The notes: generated by a model from the sequence alone, not told the origin. A stretch of DNA of 8,059 nucleotides from Chloroflexota bacterium (GCA_005881295.1 VBHS01000381.1:1-8059); one strand, 5' to 3'. Positions 1 through 7,555 are shown, counted from the first letter of the stretch. A program made the numbers and translations.

Positions 1-1
1 C

Positions 2-2152
2 ACCATATTTCTACAGCATAATTTGCCATTTCAAGCAGCGGAGGTAGCCCAGCAAATATGCCTCTGCCTGGTGCGTTTGAATCGTGCTCGTGAAGCATAT
101 GAGCTCGCGGCGGAAACGGTGACTTTCTTCCGCAGGTCACCGGGGCATCGCCACAACCTGGCGTATTCGCTCATGTACCAGGCAGAGGCGGCCACGCTTG
201 AAGGGAATTTTGGCGATGCCGATGTGATGCTCAATGAAGCCAGCATCATCCTGGAAGAGGGGGGCTTTATGGCCCTGGCATCTATTGTGCGACTACAACA
301 GGCCGAGCTCTACTTTGCCGGGGGACAGTTCGATGCCAGCTTACGCGAGGCTCAACATGTCGCGGACGCCTTTGCCGAGCAGGAGGCTCTGCCACAATTG
401 GCGCGAACGGCTCTTTTACAGGCACGTATTGCTGCTACTACAGGAGATATCAGCACAGCGCGGTATCTCTGCGATCATGCCCTGGATATTGCGCAAGGCC
501 AGGGACTGCTCGATCTAAAATATCGCTGTGATTATTTGCTGGGGCAGATTGCTGAACGGAGCGAGGACCTGGATGCAGCCGCTCGTTATTATGACCGGGC
601 GGTGCAGGGTATCGACGAAGTGCAGAATCACCTGGTGCTGGACGAGCGCACCAGTTTCCTGGAAGATAAGGGGAATATCTACCAGCGCGCTATCATCCTG
701 GCCATCAAACGTGACAATAAAGATCAGGCGCTGATCTATGTTGAAAAGGCCAAGTCGCGTGTCATCGGCGATTACCTGCGCAACAACATCGATATTCGCC
801 TGCGGGCGGGTGACAAGGCGGGAGAGTCCATTCTTGAAGACCTGGCAAAGCTTCGTGAAGAGCAGGCCTGGTATAGCTCAATTGTCTATGAAGCTGAAAA
901 TGAAGCGAATCTCAGCGATACTGCCATCATGCGCATACGCGCGATTGCGCCAGCGCAGGCACGTAAAGAGATGCAACTGCGAGAGCGTCGTATTGAACAC
1001 CTGCTAGAACAGATGCAACTGCGCCTGGCGGGTGACCTGGTATCTCGACAGCGCTCAAGCTGGACCAATAGTATTGTCACGACTCTCTGGCCAAAGCTCG
1101 ATCAGGGCACGGCAATGCTGGAATATTACATTGCCGAGCAGGATCTCTATATTTTTCAGCTCACGCGCGAGGGGATCGATGTACATGTTGCGCAGGGGGC
1201 TATACCCAAATTAGGGCGTCTACATGCTCTCTGGCGCGTCAACCTCGATCTTGCCGCCCAGGCTGCAGGCGCACCCGACCCGGCGCAATCTTTTGCCGGC
1301 CTTGAGGAGAACAGCCTGGGTTTACTGCAAAAACTCTATGACCTGCTGCTCAGGCCCGTATCTCATGTACTCGCTTCCTGCGAGCACCTGATCGTTGTAC
1401 CCTATGGGATGCTGCATTACCTGCCCTTCCACTGTCTCTACGATGGAACACAATATATCGTAGAGCGCTTGAATATCTCGTACTTGCCGGCTGCGGCGCT
1501 GTGGGAGATTTGCCGGCAACGTGGAGAACGTGTCGAGACCAGAAAGGCACGGCTGAGTGACTCGCTGGTGCTGGGTATATCAGACAGTGGCCGCCTGCAA
1601 TTTGCTGTGCAGGAGGCGGAAGTGGTTGCCAGTCAACTGGGCGCACGCCCGATGTTGGACAACGCTGCTACTGCCTCCCTTCTCTGGCAATATGGGGCGC
1701 GCAGCCCAATTGTACATATTGCTGCCCACGGCCTCTTTCGCCTTGATGCCCCGAACTTTTCGCACATCAAGCTGGCCGATCGCCAGCTAAGCACCATCGA
1801 AGTTTTCAACCTCGATCTCCCGTGTTGCTCCCTGGTGACACTCAGCGCCTGCGAGACGGGCCGCGCCGTTGTCGGTGGCGTCGATGAAGTAATCGGGCTG
1901 GGCCGGGGTTTCCTCTACGCAGGAGCGGCCTCCTTGCTGCCGACGCTGTGGAAAGTGGATGATGCCAGCAGCGCTGAACTGATGGAGATGTTCTACCAGG
2001 CACTGCTGGGAGAGTATAGCAAGACCGCAGCCCTGGCAGGCGCCCAGCGGGCTTTTCTCGCTCGCGCCCGGACATCCTCGCGCTCTTATCGCGTTCACCC
2101 TTATTTCTGGGCCGCCTTCCACCTGATAGGTGATGCTGGTCCACTGCTGTAG
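2..2152 (+). CDS. TPR-repeat protein with C-terminal CHAT (caspase-like) peptidase domain, 5'-truncated by the window
   Basis: The frame is open from base 2 to the TAG at 2150-2152. The first possible start is a TTG at 23 with no good ribosome binding site, and seven in-frame codons precede it without a stop, so the gene very probably begins before the window. Residues are numbered from that TTG. Residues 1-250 are alpha-helical repeats about 40 residues apart, MalT-like TPRs (for example around 20-35, 50-80, 85-115, 125-155, 165-200). Residues 265-345 are charged and helical. From about 350 to 709 lies a CHAT domain, a clan CD caspase/separase relative. Its putative dyad is His569 (motif HIAAHG) and Cys610 (motif LSACETG), followed by the family's C-terminal HPYFWAAFHLIGD. 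Both dyad residues are present, so protease activity is plausible. Such proteins are thought to use TPRs to bind a partner or substrate and CHAT to cleave; some act in bacterial immunity, but the target here is unknown. hutF follows 13 bases downstream. Confidence 0.9.
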   Translation, partial: TIFLQHNLPFQAAEVAQQICLCLVRLNRAREAYELAAETVTFFRRSPGHRHNLAYSLMYQAEAATLEGNFGDADVMLNEASIILEEGGFMALASIVRLQQAELYFAGGQFDASLREAQHVADAFAEQEALPQLARTALLQARIAATTGDISTARYLCDHALDIAQGQGLLDLKYRCDYLLGQIAERSEDLDAAARYYDRAVQGIDEVQNHLVLDERTSFLEDKGNIYQRAIILAIKRDNKDQALIYVEKAKSRVIGDYLRNNIDIRLRAGDKAGESILEDLAKLREEQAWYSSIVYEAENEANLSDTAIMRIRAIAPAQARKEMQLRERRIEHLLEQMQLRLAGDLVSRQRSSWTNSIVTTLWPKLDQGTAMLEYYIAEQDLYIFQLTREGIDVHVAQGAIPKLGRLHALWRVNLDLAAQAAGAPDPAQSFAGLEENSLGLLQKLYDLLLRPVSHVLASCEHLIVVPYGMLHYLPFHCLYDGTQYIVERLNISYLPAAALWEICRQRGERVETRKARLSDSLVLGISDSGRLQFAVQEAEVVASQLGARPMLDNAATASLLWQYGARSPIVHIAAHGLFRLDAPNFSHIKLADRQLSTIEVFNLDLPCCSLVTLSACETGRAVVGGVDEVIGLGRGFLYAGAASLLPTLWKVDDASSAELMEMFYQALLGEYSKTAALAGAQRAFLARARTSSRSYRVHPYFWAAFHLIGDAGPLL

Positions 2153-2154
2153 AT

Positions 2155-2160
2155 GAGGAG
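2155..2160 (+). promoter_or_regulatory. Ribosome binding site of hutF
   Basis: GAGGAG sits five bases before the ATG at 2166 and just after the stop of the CHAT gene at 2152. It supports this ATG as the start and fits translation from a shared transcript, since the 13-base gap has no room for a separate promoter. Confidence 0.75.
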
Positions 2161-2165
2161 CTCCA

Positions 2166-3467
2166 ATGAAACACCTTGCCCCAGACTATGTATATACGCC
2201 TGCTGGTCTACAGCGCAATACATGTATTGCTATCTCCGACGATGGTATCATAGACTCGATTTTTGACCTTGAAACTCATGCTATTGCGCCCACTAATGTA
2301 GACGCTCTTCCTGGTATCGCTCTTCTACCAGGCTTTGTCAATGTGCATAGCCACGTCTTTCAGCGCGCCTTGCGTGGGCATACACATCGACCACTTTCCT
2401 CAAAGGACACCTTCTGGACGTGGCGTAATGCTATGTATGCCGAAGCACAGCGATTAACTCCAGAAACTCTCTATACACTAGCTCAAAAAACCTACCAGGA
2501 GATGCTGGCGGCCGGCTACAGCAGTGTTGGGGAATTTCACTATGTACATCACCAGCCGGGAGGACAACCTTACGCGGAGCCCAATGCCATGTCTGAAGCA
2601 ATCCTGGAGGCTGGCCGCGAGGCCGGCATACGGGTTGTATTGTTGATGACCGCCTACGCGCAGGCGGGTTTCCAGCAAGCGCCGGAGGAGGGGCAGCGGC
2701 GCTTCTGTGATGACTCAGTCGAGGCCTATCTCGCGCGCGTCGAAGCGTTGCGCAGCAAAGGCGTTCCCGTCGGCGTTGCTCCTCATTCTATACGCGCGGT
2801 ACCCGAGCACTGGTTCCGGGCCGTTGCTGACTATAGCCGTACCTATCACCTCCCGCTGCATGTTCACGCTGATGAACAAATTGCTGAGATAGAGCAATGC
2901 CAGGCGGTTTATGGTTGCACGCCTATTGAACTGCTGGAGCGTTTTGGTGCATTGGGTCCTGGGACGACGATCATCCACGCGACTCACGCCAACGACACAG
3001 AGATCGGCCTGCTAGCACAGCACAGGAGTACCGTCTGTGTCTGCCCTACTACTGAAGGTGATCTTGGAGATGGTATCGCCCCGTATGCCGAGCTGCTGGC
3101 GGCCAACATTCCCCTGTGTATAGGTTCCGATAGCAATACGCGCCTTGATCCGATTGAAGAACTGCGCTGGGCAGAGTACTCCGCTCGCATGCGCTACCAG
3201 CGTCGTCGCGTCCTGGTTGCCGATGAAATGGGTTCACCGGGACCACTGCTGCTCGACTATGGTACACAATCTGGCGCTCGTGCTCTGGGTCTCCAAACAG
3301 GGGTGATTGCCCCTGGCCTGCCAGCTGATTTTATCGGCGTTGATGTGAATCACCCGGCGATGGCAGGATGGTATAGCGACGACTTTTTAGACGTCCTCTT
3401 CTTCGGAGCCTCTTCTGAAGTGATTACACAGACGTGGGTGGGAGGAAGAAAAGTAAGTGGAAAGTAG
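2166..3467 (+). CDS. hutF: Formimidoylglutamate deiminase (HutF), amidohydrolase superfamily
   Basis: HutF hydrolyses N-formimino-L-glutamate to N-formyl-L-glutamate and ammonia in the cytoplasm, the fourth step of the five-step histidine degradation route; HutG normally follows. The 433-residue length is close to the family's usual 450 or so. Visible features match characterised HutF. Metal ligands are His61 and His63 (motif NVHSHVFQ), His234 (HVHADEQ) and Asp322 (GSDSN). Catalytic Glu237 and His271 (IIHATH) are present, as are likely substrate contacts Gln66, His207 and Arg210. Family-typical stretches include FWTWRNAMY, VGEFHYVHH, CPTTEGDLGDG and EELRWAEYSARM. Residue roles are assigned by analogy with the Pseudomonas enzyme, from memory. 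No other hut gene is in the window. The upstream partner is a CHAT protein, and the downstream broken tricorn locus converges six bases away. An amidohydrolase of related specificity (TRZ/ATZ or guanine deaminase type) is less likely given the full motif match. Confidence 0.88.
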   Translation: MKHLAPDYVYTPAGLQRNTCIAISDDGIIDSIFDLETHAIAPTNVDALPGIALLPGFVNVHSHVFQRALRGHTHRPLSSKDTFWTWRNAMYAEAQRLTPETLYTLAQKTYQEMLAAGYSSVGEFHYVHHQPGGQPYAEPNAMSEAILEAGREAGIRVVLLMTAYAQAGFQQAPEEGQRRFCDDSVEAYLARVEALRSKGVPVGVAPHSIRAVPEHWFRAVADYSRTYHLPLHVHADEQIAEIEQCQAVYGCTPIELLERFGALGPGTTIIHATHANDTEIGLLAQHRSTVCVCPTTEGDLGDGIAPYAELLAANIPLCIGSDSNTRLDPIEELRWAEYSARMRYQRRRVLVADEMGSPGPLLLDYGTQSGARALGLQTGVIAPGLPADFIGVDVNHPAMAGWYSDDFLDVLFFGASSEVITQTWVGGRKVSGK

Positions 3468-3492
3468 CCTACTCTACATTCTTCCTCTTTTT
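3441..3492 (+). terminator. Possible intrinsic terminator for the CHAT-hutF operon
   Basis: A perfect 9-bp inverted repeat, GAGGAAGAA (3442-3450) and TTCTTCCTC (3479-3487), extends by a G-U pair at 3441/3488 and is followed by TTTTT (3488-3492). The 28-base loop contains the hutF stop codon. The right arm lies inside the last codons of the convergent tricorn locus. The large loop and A/G-rich stem make it a moderate candidate. On the minus strand no U-run follows, so it would act only on plus-strand transcripts. Confidence 0.4.
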
Positions 3493-4436
3493 GGCCTCTC
3501 CTCGGGCTTAGGCTCCAGGGAAGGCTTTTCCTCGATCAACCTGAGAGCCTCGGCGATGGCCCGCTCTAATTGTGGATCGATGTCGTTGACATAATCTTGT
3601 GGCGCGATATCTACCTCAATATCCGGGTCCGTGCCGTAGTTCTCCACGTTCCAACCGACATCCTTGAACCAGAAAGCATGTTCGGGCTGCGTCGTGCGCG
3701 TCCCATCAACGAGGCTATGATTATGGGATATACCGATTACGCCACCCCAGGTGCGCATACCAATCAATGGGCCCAGGCCCATCAGTTTGAAGCTATGGCT
3801 GAAAATGTCACCGTCTGAACCTGCCTGCTCATTGGTGAGAGCTACCATTGGGCCGCGCGGCGACTCATAGGGGTATGGCTCCGGCTGACCCCAGCGCGAA
3901 AAGCTATAGCCAATGCGACGCCGTGCCAGTTTTTCCAGCAGCAATGAAGAGACATTGCCTCCGCCATTCCAGCGCACATCAACGAGGAGCGCAGGGTAGT
4001 CATATTCGGCGAGGTAGCAACGGTGGAACTTGGAATAGCCATCAGATCCCATATCAGGGATATGAATATAGCCAACGCGCCCATTGGAAAGGGTATGTAC
4101 TGCCTCGCGATTCTTCTCAACCCACTCTCGATAGCGGGCCTCCCGCTCGCTTGCCAGCGCCTTCACGGTAACCACACGCGTTTCTTTGGTCTCCGCGGAC
4201 TCAATCGTCAGTTGCACCTCGTTCCTGGCCTGGTACACCAACAGTTCTTGAGGGCTGCGGGCGGGATTGCCACGCTGCCCATTGATGGCTAATACCGCGT
4301 CACCCACGGTAACATTGATGCCCGGCATGTTGAGCGGCGAGGTCGCGTTACTGTCCCAGATGTCTCCCTGTACAATACGCCAGCCCAGAAATGTTCTCGC
4401 TGTAAGCGCCAGGCCTCGGCCAACATCTGTTTCCAT
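3474..4436 (-). pseudogene. Detached C-terminal half (PDZ and S41-like protease domain) of a tricorn protease homologue
   Basis: This frame continues the tricorn homologue begun in the frame at 4289-6544. Real homology seems to start near residue 18 (WRIVQGDIWD, base about 4383). Residues 1-17 are probably the upstream gene read out of frame, because the ATG at 4436 has no ribosome binding site and lies inside that gene's coding sequence. Residues about 33-90 form the PDZ-like domain (INVTVGDAVLAINGQ). Residues about 118-280 form the C2 protease domain, with GYIHIPDMGS, LLVDVRWNGGG, nucleophile Ser207 and Asp208 in AGSDGD, RTWGGVIGI, and Glu265 in VENYGTDPD. These correspond to Ser965, Asp966 and Glu1023 of Thermoplasma tricorn. 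The charge-relay pair Ser745-His746, which should lie upstream in this domain order, is absent. Residues 300-320 are a charged tail. Without the missing segment this half should be inactive and is unlikely to be made by itself. Confidence 0.8.
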
Positions 4437-6544
4437 TCCGAGGCAGGTTGGATGCAGACCTTGACCCGGTTCAGATCGAGCCAGCCGCTTTCGCGACTGG
4501 GCTCATTGCTATCTGACTTGGGAGCTTTTTCTCCCGCCTTCAAGGCGCGCAAACGGTTACGGGCGGAATAGATCAGCGTCTTGCCGTCGCGCGATACATC
4601 AAAGCTGTTCACGTTATCCAACAGCCACTCGTGTTTGTGCGTCTCGAAATCGTAGCTGTAGATAGTGCCCCCCTTCGGTTCGTCGGAGTCTGAAGGTGAA
4701 GGCAATGCTCCTTCGATGGGGAATAACAGGAAGAGCGCCTTGCCCTTGATGCCCTGCACGCTCCCATAGCGGCCCTCTGAAACAGGAAATGGCAGCACGC
4801 GTGAGGTAATACCCTCGAGGTCGATAACCAGCGAGGGTTTTTTATCTTCGTTGGCCTCATCCTCCTGTTCTTGCTCACCATGCTCGCCTCCTGCAGCCTC
4901 TTTAGCCTCATCTTCCGGCTTTTTCGGTAAATCTTCCTCGCTGCCGTGCTGTTGTTTCTTCGAACCATTGCCCTCTTTTTCCTTCTCTTTCCCCGGTGGA
5001 GCTTTGGGAACTGGAATAAATGGAGAAGGGAGGTCTTTTCTTAACATAATTGCATAGGGTTTTACGCCCTTTGGAAAGCTCAAATCAAAGTGCAGGTTGT
5101 CTCTCACGGGATTGAATGTACGTTTGCCCAGGAAGTAGAGATACTTGCCTTCCAGGTCAAAGGATGGCGAAAAATCAGCGAGCACAGGGTCAGTCGCAAA
5201 GTGCGTCTCGCCTGTTTCCAGGTTACAAAGTTTGATGACGGAAGTTTGATTTGAATCGTCAAATTTGTACGCCAGCCACTTCCCGTCAGGAGACCATGCT
5301 GGTCCGCTAATACGGCCGAAATCACTTTTATCGACGACTATTGATTTCTCGGATTCAAGATCCACCACGATCAATTCATTGCGGTGGTTGGTAATGGCCA
5401 CTACATCATCTGCCGGTGAAACCACCAAACTGACGGCTCGTCCAAATTCGATCTCTGAAAGCGTCTTCTCGCTAGCGTCTTCAGGATTGGAGACCACAAG
5501 GGCTTCTCGACCAATGCCGTCGCTAACAGTCACAAGCCGTTTTCCGTCGTTGAGCCACTCCAACATGCGATAACGCACACCGTCCTGTTCACCATGCTGG
5601 ATGACGGGGCCTTCCCAGTTGCCCATAGTGAAAGCTTTTCCTCGCGTCGTAATAGCGGTTGCATAGCCCTGGGGATGTAACGCATACGAATCCATATAGT
5701 GTGCTGCTGGGACAAATTTACGATTGAGCTGTGTGCGCAAGCTGGGCAGCTCAACGCTGAAACGATGCAGGTTCTCACTTGCCGGATCAAACAGGTACAG
5801 ATCTGCACCGGCATGAAAAACCATGCGCTTTCCATCGCTCGAAAGATTGCGAGCATAGAAATCCTGCAGATTCGTGTGGCGCCGTACATTTTCTCCCTGA
5901 GGGGTACACGAATAGATATTAGCGATACCCTCGTGGTCTGAAAGGAAGTAGATGCGGTTGCCAACCCAGCAAGGGGAAGCGAGATTGCCTTTGAGGTGGA
6001 GCAAGCGTTGAAAGTGTCCACTGCCATGGGCATCACACCATAAATGCCCGACGGTGCCTCCGCGGTAGCGTTTCCAGCGTGCCGGTTCGTTGATATTACG
6101 ACCCAATACAATGCCGCCTTCAGGCCCATAGGAGATCGCATTGGCCATACCCAGAGGCAACTGCCGGGGCTGGCCTCCATCAGGACTAATAGCATAGATG
6201 ACGTGGAAGCGGTTGATATATTGACCCGCGTTACTTGAATAAAGGATCTCATCGCCCGTGGGTGTCCATCCCAGTACGCGACAATCGGCTGCTTGATAGG
6301 TCAGCCGTTGAGCTGGACCTCCTAACGCGGGCATTACATAGATCTCGTTTGGCCCCTCTTCCTGCCCGACAAATGCCAGCAACTGGCCATCGGGTGAAAA
6401 ATGGGGATGGCTGATTTCATCTACCGCTGCCGTCAAACGTTCGGCGCGTCCTCCAGTGTCTGTAATCAACCAGAGATCATCCTCCGAAACGAAGACGATG
6501 CGGTCCTGGTGAATATCTGGAAATCGTATATATCCCTGGGGCAT
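4289..6544 (-). CDS. Tricorn protease homologue, N-terminal beta-propeller part, frameshifted and cut off before the protease core
   Basis: Tricorn is a large cytoplasmic protease that degrades oligopeptides released by other proteases. This frame holds its front half. Residues 1-305 are the first propeller, with blade motifs such as SPDGQLLAFVG, SSDGKRMVFHAG and DHEGIANIYSC. Residues about 306-665 are the second propeller (WSPDGKWLAYK, SRDGKTLIYS), interrupted at about 513-570 by a low-complexity Lys/Glu/Gln insert. Residues 700-720 start the C1 domain (ASEWKQMLAEAWRLQREHFW). After Trp720 (codon 4387-4385) homology stops, and the last 31 residues are out-of-frame translation to a chance stop. 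The family is about 1070-1100 residues; the two halves here sum to about 1023. The start is supported by AAAGGAG nine bases before the ATG and a good promoter about 180 bases upstream, so the truncated propeller protein may still be made, but it cannot be a protease alone. Confidence 0.85.
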   Translation of the reverse strand: MPQGYIRFPDIHQDRIVFVSEDDLWLITDTGGRAERLTAAVDEISHPHFSPDGQLLAFVGQEEGPNEIYVMPALGGPAQRLTYQAADCRVLGWTPTGDEILYSSNAGQYINRFHVIYAISPDGGQPRQLPLGMANAISYGPEGGIVLGRNINEPARWKRYRGGTVGHLWCDAHGSGHFQRLLHLKGNLASPCWVGNRIYFLSDHEGIANIYSCTPQGENVRRHTNLQDFYARNLSSDGKRMVFHAGADLYLFDPASENLHRFSVELPSLRTQLNRKFVPAAHYMDSYALHPQGYATAITTRGKAFTMGNWEGPVIQHGEQDGVRYRMLEWLNDGKRLVTVSDGIGREALVVSNPEDASEKTLSEIEFGRAVSLVVSPADDVVAITNHRNELIVVDLESEKSIVVDKSDFGRISGPAWSPDGKWLAYKFDDSNQTSVIKLCNLETGETHFATDPVLADFSPSFDLEGKYLYFLGKRTFNPVRDNLHFDLSFPKGVKPYAIMLRKDLPSPFIPVPKAPPGKEKEKEGNGSKKQQHGSEEDLPKKPEDEAKEAAGGEHGEQEQEDEANEDKKPSLVIDLEGITSRVLPFPVSEGRYGSVQGIKGKALFLLFPIEGALPSPSDSDEPKGGTIYSYDFETHKHEWLLDNVNSFDVSRDGKTLIYSARNRLRALKAGEKAPKSDSNEPSRESGWLDLNRVKVCIQPASEWKQMLAEAWRLQREHFWAGVLYRETSGTVTRPRRSTCRASMLPWVTRY
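4376..4390 (-). other. Deletion/frameshift junction in the tricorn locus
   Basis: Read on the minus strand, the codons for REHFW end at base 4385 in one frame. Family homology resumes within a few bases, as WRIVQGDIWD, in another frame. In Thermoplasma tricorn (recalled from memory) these points are separated by about 75-85 residues that include TSHSYE with catalytic Ser745 and His746. The simplest reading is a deletion of some 225-255 bases, not a multiple of three, with both ends here. A false join in assembly is the alternative. Confidence 0.7.
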
Positions 6545-6550
6545 AGATAG

Positions 6551-6557
6551 GTACTCC
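6551..6557 (-). promoter_or_regulatory. Ribosome binding site of the tricorn homologue
   Basis: On the minus strand AAAGGAG lies about nine bases before the ATG whose first base is 6544. This supports that start over later ATGs. Confidence 0.6.
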
Positions 6558-6694
6558 TTTATGTCGTGAGCGGTAAGTTTGTAGTCAGCAGTAAGGAAGT
6601 TACGAGGGCTATTTCGGGTCCCGAGATGGGGATCAAAGGGGCTCCCCTTCTTTCATTGTACATGACTCCATACAAAAAAAGCGTAGTCTTTGCT

Positions 6695-6723
6695 TTAACC
6701 TTACTTTTATGGTGAAATATATT
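6695..6723 (+). promoter_or_regulatory. Weak candidate promoter for the FKBP gene
   Basis: TTAACC (6695-6700), a 17-base spacer and TATATT (6718-6723) match the sigma-70 pattern at four and five of six positions. Start would be near 6730, with a leader of about 145 bases containing the whole hairpin at 6831-6866. A second weak option is TTGCCA (6804-6809) with TACCCT (6827-6832) at 17-base spacing, whose transcript would lose much of the hairpin's left arm. Confidence 0.25.
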
Positions 6724-6730
6724 ATATCAC
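6712..6730. repeat. Imperfect AT-rich palindrome, possible operator
   Basis: GTGAAATATATTATATCAC has arms GTGAAATA and TATATCAC that match at seven of eight positions around three central bases. It covers the minus-strand -10 box (6721-6726) and the TATATT (6718-6723) that could serve as a plus-strand -10. A site here could control both directions, but AT-rich promoter DNA often looks symmetric by chance. Confidence 0.3.
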
Positions 6731-6750
6731 AGCTATTGTAAACATGTCGA
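6721..6750 (-). promoter_or_regulatory. Extended -10 promoter for the tricorn locus
   Basis: On the minus strand TCGACA (bases 6750-6745, five of six matches to TTGACA) is followed after 18 bases by a perfect TATAAT (6726-6721). The -10 is preceded by TGA, giving the extended -10 form TGnTATAAT. Transcription would start near 6714, leaving a leader of about 170 bases before the ATG at 6544. Confidence 0.6.
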
Positions 6751-6830
6751 GAGCAAAGCTAAAGCGAAGCAACGTTACAAGCAAGTCAGGAAGTCATTCC
6801 CTCTTGCCATAACGATCGGTTTATGATACC

Positions 6831-6866
6831 CTCTCCTTGCAATAATTCAACAACGTGCAAGGAGAG
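6831..6866 (+). promoter_or_regulatory. Perfect 11-bp hairpin covering the FKBP ribosome binding site
   Basis: CTCTCCTTGCA (6831-6841) and TGCAAGGAGAG (6856-6866) are exact reverse complements around a 14-base loop. The right arm contains AAGGAG, the Shine-Dalgarno sequence of the gene starting at 6875. If the transcript starts upstream of 6831, this stem would hide the ribosome binding site, as in RNA thermometers or translational switches. It might instead be a DNA operator. It is not the CIRCE element, which has a different sequence and nine-base arms. Confidence 0.55.
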
Positions 6867-6874
6867 ATACCTCA

Positions 6875-7555
6875 ATGACTCAAACCGTGAATGGTAGAAA
6901 GAGTTCACCACAAAAGCAAGGAAGACCCGGTCAGCGACAACAGGAGCGTCTTATGCGCCAGGCCCGGCGGCGCCGCAGACAACGCATCTGGCTCAGCATC
7001 ATTGCAGCAGCGGTGGTAATCGCTGCCGCAGGCCTGGTTTACTGGCAATACCAGCGTTATACAAGTCAGCAGAGCGCCGCAGCCGCAAGCAAAACGAAGC
7101 AGACTTCGGCCACGATAGGCCCTAAATGTTCTACCGCATCTGCTGTCCCTTCGATCTATGATTCGACCCCGAAAGCAGGTCCGACGAGTCCACCTCCGGC
7201 AACAGGAACCGCGGCTACAAACGCAGATGGGCTGCAATGTCTCGATCTCAAAGTTGGCAGTGGTAAAGTAGCACAGCAGGGTAGTACGGTCTCTGTAGAA
7301 TACACTGGCTGGTTGCAGAGCAATGGTAAAAAGTTTGATAGTTCCTACGATCATGGTGGCCAACCCTTTTCTGTTACTCCCCTTGGCCAGGCAAGCGTTA
7401 TTCCAGGTTGGAACGAGGGGCTGGTTGGAATGAAAGTTGGCGGCGTGCGCCGTATCATCATTCCTGCTGCACTTGGCTATGGGGCGCAAGGTAACCAGGC
7501 GATTCCACCCAATGCAACGCTGATTTTTGATGTAACGGTCCTGAGTATCCAGTAA
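6875..7555 (+). CDS. Membrane-anchored FKBP-type peptidyl-prolyl cis-trans isomerase
   Basis: This enzyme isomerises X-Pro peptide bonds to assist protein folding. The 226-residue product begins with a very basic cytoplasmic segment (1-37, including five Arg at 31-35), then one membrane helix (about 38-57, IWLSIIAAAVVIAAAGLVYW). The N-in orientation follows from the basic flank, so the enzyme should act outside the membrane. Residues 62-118 are a Ser/Thr/Pro/Ala-rich linker with Cys85, and Cys122 lies at the edge of the domain; a disulfide is possible. Residues about 119-226 are one FKBP domain with all main FKBP12 pocket residues: Tyr143, Phe154-Asp155, Phe165, Val175-Ile176, Trp179, Tyr202, Ile210 and Phe218. 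It should therefore be active. The ATG at 6875 follows GGAG by ten bases, and that ribosome binding site is buried in a perfect inverted repeat. The divergent neighbour is the tricorn locus; a strong promoter starts 28 bases after the stop. Confidence 0.92.
   Translation: MTQTVNGRKSSPQKQGRPGQRQQERLMRQARRRRRQRIWLSIIAAAVVIAAAGLVYWQYQRYTSQQSAAAASKTKQTSATIGPKCSTASAVPSIYDSTPKAGPTSPPPATGTAATNADGLQCLDLKVGSGKVAQQGSTVSVEYTGWLQSNGKKFDSSYDHGGQPFSVTPLGQASVIPGWNEGLVGMKVGGVRRIIIPAALGYGAQGNQAIPPNATLIFDVTVLSIQ

Larger units (their letters stand above)
6545..6874. other. Divergent intergenic region between the tricorn locus and the FKBP gene
   Basis: This 330-base gap has no convincing coding sequence. From left to right it holds the tricorn ribosome binding site; a GC-rich part of the tricorn leader at about 6605-6655 with small dyads (TCGGGTCCCGA, AAGGGGCTCCCCTT) but no U-run that would make a terminator; an A7 tract at 6674-6680; the AT-rich palindrome and promoter elements at 6695-6750; an A/G-rich stretch with repeated AAGC/AAAGC; and the inverted repeat over the FKBP ribosome binding site at 6831-6866. 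Confidence 0.7.

Noticed and set aside
3474..4436. An independent S41 peptidase gene starting at the ATG at 4436
   Set aside because: There is no ribosome binding site, the first 17 residues are the upstream gene's codons read in another frame, and the family match begins only at the junction.
6629..6655. GC-rich dyad AAGGGGCTCCCCTT as a terminator between promoter and tricorn start
   Set aside because: The loop would be only two to four bases, the stem is short, and no U-run follows on the minus strand.
6831..6866. CIRCE heat-shock operator
   Set aside because: CIRCE is TTAGCACTC-N9-GAGTGCTAA; the arms here are different and the spacer is 14 bases.
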